64,000 nt of DNA, from positions 4,960,001 through 5,024,000 of the forward strand of contig NC_035793.1 in the NCBI RefSeq assembly GCF_001653235.2, written 5' to 3'. Positions within the stretch are counted from its first letter, which is position 1. The number at the start of each line of letters is the position of its first letter. This document shows positions 55,763-64,000 of the stretch, one piece after another. A program made the position numbers and the translations under genes. The notes under the pieces were generated by a model, which saw only the letters and a list, made by a program, of their open reading frames with translations, was not told the DNA's origin and made no database searches. This DNA is from Pochonia chlamydosporia 170. Taxonomy: Eukaryota > Ascomycota > Sordariomycetes > Hypocreales > Clavicipitaceae.

Positions 55763-57790
55763 TCAAGTATTCTTGTTCTTGGGAGCAGGAACTCCTATAA
55801 CTTCCCACCAACCACGAGAAGTGGCGGTAGGCTTAAGCTTCTTGGCATTCTTAGTACCCTTCGGCCTACCCATTCCCGCCCTCCTAGAAGAATCCGTAAT
55901 CGGATTAATCACGCCAGGAGTACGATAGGGCCTACCCCGAGGGAGGTAGCCCTGTCTTGTCATAGGCCCATTCCTATTAATCACGCCAGGAGTACGAAAA
56001 GGCCTGCCCGTCGCCTGAAGCCTACGGTCTGTAGTAGCAACAGGCTTCCTCGTACGCGTTCTCCTAGTAGAAAAACCCGTACGAAGCGGCCTACTCATTG
56101 CCGCCCTCATAGAAGAATCCGTAATCGGATTAAACACGCCAGGAGCACGAGGGGGCCTGCCCTGAGAGACCCTGTCCCGTCTTCCCCTAGGCCCATACCT
56201 ATTAATCACGCCAGGAGTACGAAAAGGCCTCCCTGCCTGCAGCCCAGCCATACGACGATACCAGCCCATACGAGGAATACCTAGAGTTCCATCGTTAGGA
56301 GGCGGGGGCTGAGGAAAAGAAGGCTCGGGAGCAGGAGGAGGACGAGGCGGGAGCTGAGCAAAAGAAGGCCTGGGAGCAGGAGGAGGACGCCTCTTAATAG
56401 AAGAAGGACTCTTCGTACCAAACACGCCAGGAGTATAACGAGGCCTGCCATGAGGCCTGGTAACCGGAGGTCTAGTACGACGAGGCCGGGGCCTACGCAC
56501 CCCCTTCATAGAATTCGTAACGCCAGAAGTACGAGGAGGCCTGCCCTGAGGCCTGGTAGCCGGAGGTCTAGTACGACGAGGCCTGCCTATAGGCCCAAAA
56601 ATAAGAGAATAATGCTCCGAAGGTAGAAGACGAAGGGGGTTGCCTGGTGGCCTAGGCGAAGAACGAACGCCTAGAGTTTTATCGTTAATAGGCACAAGCC
56701 AAGTAGAAGTAGAATTCATCTTATTATTTACGCCAATAGTACGGCGATACAGGTCCCAATAAGAAACCAACGGGCTAGGAGGCGGGAGCTGAGCAAAAGA
56801 AGGCCTGGGAGCAGGAGGAAGACGCATGGGAATAAAAGGAGGATCAGGAGGATCCTGCTTATTATACACGCCAGGAGTACGTTTTGGCCTGCCTGTCGCC
56901 TTGTGCTTACCCGTCGCCTTGAGCCTACCAGTTATAGGATAAGGACGCCTCCATGTACGCTTTCTCCTAGTAGAAGGGCCCGTACGAGAGGGCCTACCCA
57001 TTCCCACCTTCATAATATCCGCAATCGGATTAACCACGCCAGAAGTACGAGAACGCCTGCCTCCAGGCTTGGGAGAAAAGCCTGGAGGTCTAGTACGACG
57101 AGGGCCCAAACGAATGGTAGAAAGGCCTGGAGTACGATGAGGCCTGCCCGGACGCTTGGGAGAAAAGTTCGGAGGTATAGTACGACGAGGCCTGCCCACA
57201 GTCTTAAACATAAGAGAATAATAAGACTCCAGAGGTAGAAGAGGATCATACTCCAGAGGTGGAGGACGAAGGGGGCTGCCTGGAGGCCTGGGCAAAGAAC
57301 GAACGCCTAGAGTTTTATTGGTAATAGGTACAGGCTGAGTAGAAGCAGGATTTATCTTATTATTCACGCCAATAGTACGGCGATACACGTCCCAATAAGA
57401 ACTCAACGGAGGCATATATGTAGTACGAGGAGGCCTGACAGGACCGACAGGAGTACGAGGAGGCCTGCCCACACGAGTACCATAACGACCCGGATTCGTA
57501 TAGCGACCCCGATACGTATACTTATTAGTCACGCCACGAGTACGAGGAGGCCTGCCTCCACGGTTACGAGGACGGCGTACAGTTTTGCCGTTAAGAGGCA
57601 CAGGCTGAGCAAAAGAAGGCCTGGGAGCAGGAGGAGGACGCCTGTTGAGAAAAGAAAGAATGGGCCTAATAGAACGAGGCGGGAGAGTGTTGAGCGGCGG
57701 CCGCGACGTTATCACCCTATGACCCGGCGTAGCCTCGGTACATGTAAGGCTAGCGAACAGGAACGTGAAAAGAATTGCGGTAAGCTTCAT
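55763..57790 (-). CDS. secreted, basic, AT-hook-like repeat protein (675 aa)
   Basis: A single intact exon of 675 residues from the ATG at 57790. Residues 1-20 form a signal peptide (MKLTAILFTFLFASLTCTEA). The rest is Arg/Pro/Gly/Thr-rich, strongly basic and almost free of Cys. About 19 copies of a GRPxRTxGV-type unit occur, often followed by xN (GRPFRTPGVIN, GRPKRTPGVYN); the last, GRPKGTKN at 641-648, closely matches the AT-hook consensus. Longer modules are duplicated: SYWDVYRRTIGVNNK at 131 and SYWDLYRRTIGVNNK at 343, each leading into TLGVRS and PRPPG; NPITDSS and STRRTRT blocks; and RPPPAPRPSFAQ four times. Many dibasic sites could be Kex2 targets. There is no enzyme motif. It sits alone in the AT-rich island. 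Secreted effector, DNA- or wall-binding protein and peptide precursor are all open; none is demonstrated. Confidence 0.66.
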   Translation of the reverse strand: MKLTAILFTFLFASLTCTEATPGHRVITSRPPLNTLPPRSIRPILSFLNRRPPPAPRPSFAQPVPLNGKTVRRPRNRGGRPPRTRGVTNKYTYRGRYTNPGRYGTRVGRPPRTPVGPVRPPRTTYMPPLSSYWDVYRRTIGVNNKINPASTQPVPITNKTLGVRSLPRPPGSPLRPPPLEYDPLLPLESYYSLMFKTVGRPRRTIPPNFSPKRPGRPHRTPGLSTIRLGPRRTRPPGFSPKPGGRRSRTSGVVNPIADIMKVGMGRPSRTGPSTRRKRTWRRPYPITGRLKATGKHKATGRPKRTPGVYNKQDPPDPPFIPMRLPPAPRPSFAQLPPPSPLVSYWDLYRRTIGVNNKMNSTSTWLVPINDKTLGVRSSPRPPGNPLRLLPSEHYSLIFGPIGRPRRTRPPATRPQGRPPRTSGVTNSMKGVRRPRPRRTRPPVTRPHGRPRYTPGVFGTKSPSSIKRRPPPAPRPSFAQLPPRPPPAPEPSFPQPPPPNDGTLGIPRMGWYRRMAGLQAGRPFRTPGVINRYGPRGRRDRVSQGRPPRAPGVFNPITDSSMRAAMSRPLRTGFSTRRTRTRKPVATTDRRLQATGRPFRTPGVINRNGPMTRQGYLPRGRPYRTPGVINPITDSSRRAGMGRPKGTKNAKKLKPTATSRGWWEVIGVPAPKNKNT

Positions 57791-57810
57791 TTTTCTTTTT
57801 GAGAGAGAAA

Positions 57811-57823
57811 TATATATATAAAT
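57811..57823 (-). promoter_or_regulatory. TATA-rich element upstream of the repeat-protein gene
   Basis: A run of TA (TATATATATAAA on the plus strand) lies 20-33 bases before the ATG on the minus strand. This is close for a TATA box, so it may be part of a short leader or simply island composition. Confidence 0.3.
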
Positions 57824-58550
57824 CGAAATTTAGTTCTTAAAACTTAATTGTTACCTGGGAACATGGGGGGATAATATTATGAAAAGAGCAAAAAACTAGT
57901 TTACTTTTATATTTTAATAGTATGCTTCTACCTTTATAAATATCGCCTATAATAAGAACAAGCTATTATTTATATTGTCTGCTATAGCAGAGGTATTAAG
58001 CTGCAGAGTGGCCTAGTAAGACACGCTTTGTAAGTTTATAGACACGTTTAATTGGTAGTATTTATATAGCCTGGAGAATAATAGCTAGTTATAACACACA
58101 ATAGATAAGAGATTAGCCTAAAGTCTGTGAGTAGTTAAAAAGTACCTTAGTGTACTAGACACTACCACACTTTACTATGCCTAAGCGGATAAGGCGATAT
58201 GCAATACCCTCTGCTAAGTTAAATTCTTTTAACATCCTATTATGCCTCATACTAAGAAGAAGACACTTTAGATTCAAATGTCTTGTCTGGAATCCACGCA
58301 AAGTAAAAAGCCGCAGAAAAATACTTTTACACTTAGACCACTTAACGGTATAGCGTAACCAAGTTACAGGATTAATAGGCAGACAATATCTCTAGCCTGT
58401 TTGGATGTTAAGAAGAGTATTGTGCTTTTATAGGCCTTATTCACTTTTTCTTGGCGAGACTACAAGGGGGGGTAATAAAGAGTTATATTTAACAGCCCAG
58501 TATAAAACCGAAATCACAATAGACCCAGTTTTCTTTCTTAAAGGAGTTCC
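57824..58550. other. AT-rich, RIP-like DNA between repeat-protein gene and LTR
   Basis: A/T-rich, with no open frame of note and the same C-to-T-in-CpA look as the left part of the island. A GGGGGG run followed by TAATAAAG at about 58470-58485 and AAAGGAG just before the LTR resemble purine tracts. Confidence 0.55.
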
Positions 58551-58778
58551 TGTAACGGGCTGAGCCCGATGGTGGCTCGGTTTGCGCTCTCGCCTTTGTC
58601 TTCAGCCTTGTCACTAGTAGCCCCCAGCAACAAGCGAGATTAGCAGACGCAAGCTCACAAGCCTACAAGAGCTCTGCGAGCTCTTTCTTTCTTGTTCTCC
58701 TTTTCTTTCCTCCTTAGCTTTGGATACTTGTTCATAGTCACCTAGCCAGTTGTCAATATACTCGCTTGGACCGTTACA
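58551..58778. mobile_element. solo LTR-like element
   Basis: A 228-base element begins TGTAACGG and ends CCGTTACA, perfect 8-bp terminal inverted repeats with the TG..CA ends of retrotransposon LTRs. Its interior is markedly richer in G and C than the flanks, with a CT-rich tract at about 58683-58720. No retroviral protein-coding sequence lies next to it in the window, so it appears to be a solo LTR of a Ty3/gypsy-like element. The flanking five bases (GTTCC and ATAAT) do not match, so a target-site duplication is not visible; RIP or recombination could have erased it. Confidence 0.68.
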
Positions 58779-59792
58779 ATAATTTAGATTTAAAGGTGTT
58801 ATGGATTCAAGCGAAACGCTTGGATCTTAAGAAAGAAGGAGACAAGTACGTGGGGGGAGCTACTTAAGAGCCCTCTACAGGTTTCTACTAAAGCTTAACT
58901 AGACTCTATAAGAGTGCTCTCTAGAGCTAAGCTAACCTTTTCTCTCTATAAGAAAAGTTACTATAAGTAATGCTAGCTCGCAAAACCCGCTAGGCTAGCC
59001 CCTTACAAAAGGCTTTATTAAGAAGCCTATTATCGTTTTATATCTATTTACCTCTAAACCTAATAAGAGATATCTTTATAATAGTACAATATATATAGAA
59101 ATTAGCATAATAATACTAAAAGACTTAAAGAGAATGAAAGATATATACTATAAAAGTACGAGCACTATAGTTCTTAAAATATACTTTATTATAGGCAGAA
59201 ACTATCTACTAGCTATATTTTTCACTCTAATTTTCTTATCTATTATATTAGAGTATTTTTAAAGCTTAGTTATAGCTTTAATATAGTTTAGAAATAACTT
59301 AGAGTAACTTAGAGAGAGCTTGTGGTGGCTTAGAAAAGCTATATATAAGCTCACTAAGTAGTAGGTAACTTATACCTAAGTTAGTATAGCTGCGTTATAA
59401 TTTTTGTTCTGTGACAGAACTTCTTGTTAACTGCTTAGTGTTTCTCTGCTTTGCCTTTTATCTTTACCAATCTTTTTGGCCTTTACAGCAGGTTAGCTCT
59501 TAATGCAGAAGATAGCTAAATGCTGGTCCGCTGTGTGAGCATAGCAGGAAGAATGTTCAAGGATACCAAGAAACGACACGCTGGCTATAAGATCTTAAAT
59601 AACTGCGCGACGGTAGTACAACAACTATTTTAACATTAAACTATAGTTACATACATATAGTCTAAAAGCTAGCAAAACATCGGAAATTGGGTTCGATGCA
59701 AAACTCCTTTACAGCAGGTGTGCCTGACCATAATGAGCTTTCTTCCATCTGCCCGCGGCTCCTCAGTGAAATCCTTTTTGACTTTGAGCTAG
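58779..59792. other. AT-rich, RIP-like DNA (right part of island)
   Basis: About 1 kb of TA-rich sequence without open frames, returning to normal composition near 59650. A 15-base palindrome, GTTCTGTGACAGAAC, lies at 59406-59420. Tandem-like CTTAGAGTAA pieces occur near 59295-59315. No intact mobile element was recognised. Confidence 0.55.
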
Positions 59793-60743
59793 TTACTTGC
59801 CAGCTCTGTACTTGGTCCAGTAACTCATCATGCGGGTCTTCTGGCCAGCTGTGAATTCTTCGTAGCATGCACTATTGACAGTTTGTTAGAGAAGAACACT
59901 GTAGTGTAGTACGAGATACTTACTCGTCAGAGTAGTCCATGTAGTTGTGAATGGGATCCAAGCCGGGCTGATTAGGGCAGGAGTCCCGGCCAACTGGGCA
60001 GCCAGAAGTTGATGACTCCTGCGCAGGAGTATCAGCGACACCGTCGCCGGGCTCATCACAACCTCCCTCGAAGGTGTGCTCCAGTCCAAACCAGTGACCG
60101 GACTCGTGAACGGCGGTTTTGCCCAAGTCAAATGGGGGTTTACCCCCAGGAACCGAGTTGGCAGCATTGACGCAGCCGTCCCTGTAAAAGTCATCTGATC
60201 CCTTCGGGGCGTTGGTTGGGAAATAGCAGAAGCCGAGCAGGCCGGGCAAGTTGTCCAAGAAATACAAATTGAGATCCCGGTAGTTGCCCTGGCGTAGCTT
60301 CTTCTTCATGGCCATCTCATTGCTACCGCCAGCCCAGGCAGCATTGACCGTCTTGGTAGTATTGGCCAGAGTGAGCTTAAAGCCAGACCCGGTAAAGTCC
60401 TTGGTAAGCACATCCATCTGCTTTCTCAGAGTTTCATCCTGGGGAATATCTGGTCAGCTAGCTTAATCGTTTAATCCAAGGTCTGTTATAAGCATACGCT
60501 AAGTAATGTGCTCTGCTTTGCAGAGACGGAGTGCAAGTAAACCGAGACGGGAATATCAGCTTTTACTTCCGCTGAAAAGGCGCCATTCATGAGAGCTTCA
60601 GCCTCCTCGATAGAAAATTGCTGGTTCAACTCCCTCCGCTCGTCTGTCATTGGAGGGGCGCCACATCGATGTGTCTTCTTCATGGTGCCGGCCATGGCTC
60701 CAGATGCTAGAGCGCCAGCGGCAAGATAGGTTTTGAACAACAT
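59793..60743 (-). CDS. secreted M43B (MEP1-type) metalloprotease
   Basis: Three exons, 60743-60498, 60438-59924 and 59871-59793 (introns of 59 and 50 bp), give 279 residues. The signal peptide is MLFKTYLAAGALASGAMA. The mature enzyme carries the zinc motif HESGHWFGLEH (about 193-203) of pappalysin-like peptidases (HExxHxxGxxH) and, just before the last junction, NYMDYSD, the Met-turn. DACYEEFTAGQKTRMMSYW, completed by exon 3, is the conserved end. Fungal Mep1 proteases are secreted and expanded in pathogens of animals and insects; in Coccidioides Mep1 removes a surface antigen. This gene appears intact and lies just right of the AT-rich island, a typical setting for host-interaction genes. 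Its target is unknown. Confidence 0.9.
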
Positions 60744-63544
60744 TTTGTTGTATGGAGGAAAGGATGTTTGTATAATTGAAAGTGTATGAGCAGAATGTGT
60801 TGAAGATGTCTCAAAAACGTAATTCTAGAAGAGATTTGACGGAGATTTTATATTCGCGGTCCTTCGACCACGATGTCATCGGCCGGTTGGACGGAAGTCG
60901 GCTCTGGCTCAAGAGGATTCATGGTGTCCCAAAAGGCCCTTGCTCCTTTGCGCCCTGATATATCATATCACCTGCTTTTTAAGGGACTTGGCCGAGAAAT
61001 CTAGATACGAAGATACCGTATAACACCAGATCCTTTTCAGTTGCCAGACGGAGAAGTTCAGTCTATTCCTAGCGTCACACAACCCCATCATGCTTAATAC
61101 ACGCCTTATATGAGGTCAGTTTCCCGATGCGACCTTCCATTTCGTACATAGCTTCGGTCGGCCAAAGTCACACAGTCGAAAATTAAGCCCCCTTGGTTAT
61201 TATGGAGTACATTAATTAAATCGCAATGGCAGCTGCCACTACAAACTCATGTGTCCACCTCCGCCTTGGCTAAGCAAGGATAAGTCCATGTCGTTTATTA
61301 TGCCGCTTTGTAATCTATATGAGGGGAGGCCCTGCATTCCTAGCTGTGTTTCAACGAAAACGTTTGCAAGACCAGGCAGTCATTCAGATTAAAACGCCTG
61401 AAAGTTGCTCTCATGTTCAACCAAAACTGGTTGCACCGTCGCATCACCATCGGTCATGGCGTTACATTCTCTGGTCACAATGCGTTATCAACGGACTTTG
61501 CCCGCATGCCTCAAAAGCTGCTGGGATAACCCTTGAAGCGCCTCATTCGATTGAGTTTTTACCCCAGGAATCTCGTTGCTGCTTTTTTGGGCTATGATCG
61601 ACCATACCACGAGGTAGTGACGCAGTAACCAGGGTCTTGTTATTCTGCCTCATTCGACCTAGTCCAACGGTGCTTAAGCTTAAACGCCTTCCAGATTAGC
61701 TCGACTCCACGGTGACTGATTGTTGGTGAGGGGTTCACGCTGTATGTAGAAGGCGGCGCAGTCAAGAGACAAGATATGGGTGTCGGTTGGTTGCTGCTTA
61801 TGAATTTAAGGTACCGTGCACTTACAAGTCGGTGTTGACCGAAACCGGAAAGACGTGATTCCTTCACGCTCGTGTTTGGACTAGGATTGGGTTAGTTTAC
61901 TCCAAGACTTACTATTTCTGCATTCCGTCTAGCATAAAGGAACTTTTCTAATGCAGTTTATGAACATCTTGTAGTTCCGAGGCTAAGAAGACCATCCATG
62001 CGATTATTGCAATGGGGATAGACTGTTATTAAGGAATCCGGAGGATTTAGATTCATGTCGTGGCACACCACCAGCCAAGTGTTGGTCAGTGACAGCGGAG
62101 TTACCCACTGAATATTGTAGCACAAAGACTCGCAGATGACAGAAATTATGTAAGACCTGCTACAGAGTGACCGTTTTCCGACTCCTTTGAAGGATTGTTG
62201 ATACTCGAAATCTATCACCACGTACGGAGTCCCTGATTTGATGGAATCATGCTATATCAAGATCCTGCATCATCAATCTATCAAGTTAGCTTGAAGGTGT
62301 TTTTAGTCAACTTTCTGCAATTTCGGAACATCGAATCCGACTTTAGTAATACAAACTACATTTCCGAAGCTATGCATACATCTTAGAAGAGGAGTAGCCG
62401 GATTGAGAGCGTCGTGGTGGTCGGGGATTATGCCAGATCTAGCTGAGCTTTTGAACGGTGGAGGAGAAGCAGGGACGGGAGCCCCAGAAAACTTCGGACA
62501 AAGCTCTGGCCAAGTAGTCCAAACGGGATGAGCCACGCGTTTATGTCCGGGAGCCGCTGCGAAATGCGGAGGTCTTGGTGACCCTGCGGCCTTCCTGCGC
62601 AGTTTGCTCTGCATTGCCTTTTCCGCAGCCGATGTGAATGAGTGATCTGGGTGATATTACAGCTATTCCTTTTACTTTACGGTTTTGTACGTCTGACTTC
62701 TATGAAACTCCCTGAGGTGAGCTTAGTGCAAATTGACACTTGCATGAGAAAGCGTTGCTGACCAAACTAGTACTTGGGGATAATCCCAAATTTGACGATC
62801 ACCGTACTCGCATCAAGGAATCCCTGAGGAAGGAAGATAGCACCGAGTCGTCACTAGAGGACGTCTCGCAGGCTAAGGAAGAACATGATGACCATATCGA
62901 CAGAATAGCTGCTTCGATGGGTCGTCTTCCCCATCTCCAGCCCTTGAAGAGAAACAGGAAGCTGTCACAATGTTGCTCACTGTCAGATCTTGCATGTTTA
63001 CACCCTTGTACATCTACAAAGCCTGGATCAGACTACCTAGGTAGTTGGAAGCACATCGGATGCGTTTATTGGTAGTGAAAACGCTCGGGCGCGGCTCAGT
63101 AAGACTAATTTAGATAGAATCAATAGCATACATCCTGCTGGAGGTGCTTTAGCACAGGCGAGATACATTGGGTTATTGATACACACTCATATTTGTCTCC
63201 TGCTCAAAAATAATACGCTGTGGCAGAGATGCGACAAAAGCTTTCACCTTTTGGACAGTATTTTAATTTCGAGGTTTATTGTTGTATGTATGTACAGGCT
63301 CTAGGAGATAATGCCGTACTGTGAAGCCATTGAAAAACAAGGAACGGAGGAATTCCTCCTTTCCACCTTTACCCTATCACACAGTACCCCTGTCTTTAGG
63401 AAAAGACCTTAACCAACATAGCAGATAGTTTTCAAATTTCTCACCAGCTTGAGATGTCACTGTCTTGCGGGGACAAGACCCAGTAGCGGGCACCATCTCT
63501 GAGATGCCTCCTACCATTGAGCCACCGCCCCCAGTGGCAAGCTC
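60744..63544. other. gene-poor region right of the metalloprotease
   Basis: About 2.8 kb of near-normal base composition with no intact gene. The only protein-like frame is the possible relic at 62740-63075. No repeats, tRNA or mobile-element termini were seen. Confidence 0.5.
62740..63075 (+). pseudogene. possible gene relic (fragment)
   Basis: An open frame of 111 codons without an ATG at its start. The first 75 residues (LTKLVLGDNPKFDDHR, IKESLRKEDSTESS, HDDHIDRIAASMG) look protein-like: charged, helical and with good codon use. The end is not. It could be one exon of a decayed gene or of a small gene whose other exons I could not find. No family was recognised. Confidence 0.28.
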
Positions 63545-63991
63545 TTATCCTTTGACCGGGAATGCGCAACGACAACCTTTAGCCCCCGTCAAGCCATGCG
63601 ACATATCCGAGCAGACGCAGTGATTGTTTCTTATAGAGTACTTCCCAGCTGCGTATGTGAAGGAAAAGTAGGGGCTACCCACTCCCATGTCGACGGTGTT
63701 AACAGAGAGAACCCACTTCAAGAAGTTTTCTTTGGCAACATAAGGAACTCCACAGCTTGGTGCGTCATACACCGCTCTTGGCATGCAATTGTTGTCGTAG
63801 ATGATGAACGTGGCACCACCGCTGGCACCAGCCAAGCCGTTGGAAGCATCCGAGCTAAGACTTGGAACAACGCTCAAGGAGGTGGCCATGGCAAATGTCC
63901 AGTCTCCTTCTCCCTGGGTCATGCATAACTGCTTTGCCGTTTCTTGCTTAACCTTTTTGGGGACGATATTTTCAAATCGGCACTCAGCCAT
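63545..63991 (-). CDS. partial cysteine-containing protein at window edge
   Basis: At least 148 codons, read from an ATG at 63991; the frame stays open to the window end (three more codons), so this ATG may be internal and the gene probably begins beyond the right edge. Visible sequence: CRFENIVPKKVKQETAKQLC, a helical start; GGATFIIYDNNCMPRAVYDAPSCGVPYVA, with paired cysteines; and GKYSIRNNHCVCSDMSHGLTGAKGCRCAFPVKG at the end, rich in Cys. The spacing suggests several disulfides and therefore a secreted protein, but a signal peptide would have to lie in the missing part. No family recognised. Confidence 0.5.
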   Translation of the reverse strand: MAECRFENIVPKKVKQETAKQLCMTQGEGDWTFAMATSLSVVPSLSSDASNGLAGASGGATFIIYDNNCMPRAVYDAPSCGVPYVAKENFLKWVLSVNTVDMGVGSPYFSFTYAAGKYSIRNNHCVCSDMSHGLTGAKGCRCAFPVKG

Positions 63992-64000
63992 GACGAGGCC

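Noticed and set aside
59406..59420. GTTCTGTGACAGAAC palindrome as a transposon terminus
   Set aside because: Isolated; no partner inverted repeat or target-site duplication was found.

Overview
This is a 64 kb piece of a filamentous ascomycete nuclear genome. Most protein-coding genes are monocistronic, on both strands, and interrupted by short introns (45-175 bp) with GT..AG ends and CTAAC/CTGAC-like branch sites. The gene content (ABCG pump with EGF-like N-terminus, Rix1-complex IPI3, ISD11, EMC1, type I metacaspase, CE5 esterase with fungal CBM1, M43B metalloprotease, many secreted proteins) and codon style fit a Sordariomycete. A hypocrealean (Metarhizium/Pochonia/Fusarium-like) source is my inference and was not tested. 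No tRNA, rRNA, CRISPR or bacterial features were seen.

Layout. 1-2.8 kb is gene-poor. 2.8-12 kb holds a tiny ten-cysteine secreted protein, a 1008-aa ABCG transporter, a CLN3/battenin-family membrane protein and an APH-fold kinase-like protein. 14.6-20.7 kb holds a Golgi-type glycosyltransferase-like protein, a second APH-fold protein and a large disordered protein. 23.7-36.9 kb is the housekeeping core: IPI3 (60S ribosome assembly), ISD11 (mitochondrial Fe-S assembly), an acidic nuclear-like protein, a membrane protein, EMC1 (ER insertase) and an SDR. 38.2-44.2 kb holds an acetylxylan esterase, a WW-domain protein and a metacaspase. 44.3-54.1 kb is a run of small enzymes: an M61-like protein lacking the zinc motif, GST, uridine-kinase-like NTPase, GNAT, epimerase-like SDR, PL7-type lyase and HAD hydrolase.

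From about 54.6 to 59.7 kb the sequence turns abruptly AT-rich and TA-rich with the look of repeat-induced point mutation (RIP). Inside this island sits one long intact gene (55763-57790, minus) for a secreted, very basic 675-aa protein built from about 19 GRPxRTxGV repeats that resemble AT-hook cores, and a 228-bp solo-LTR-like element with perfect 8-bp terminal inverted repeats. Right of the island come a secreted MEP1-type metalloprotease, a long gene-poor stretch with a possible gene relic, and the partial end of a cysteine-containing protein at the window edge.

The repeat protein in the AT-rich island is the best candidate for something undescribed. The arrangement (secreted genes next to a RIP-scarred, LTR-bearing island) is the classic setting of fast-evolving host-interaction genes. 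All functions are inferred from motifs read by eye; no database search was run.
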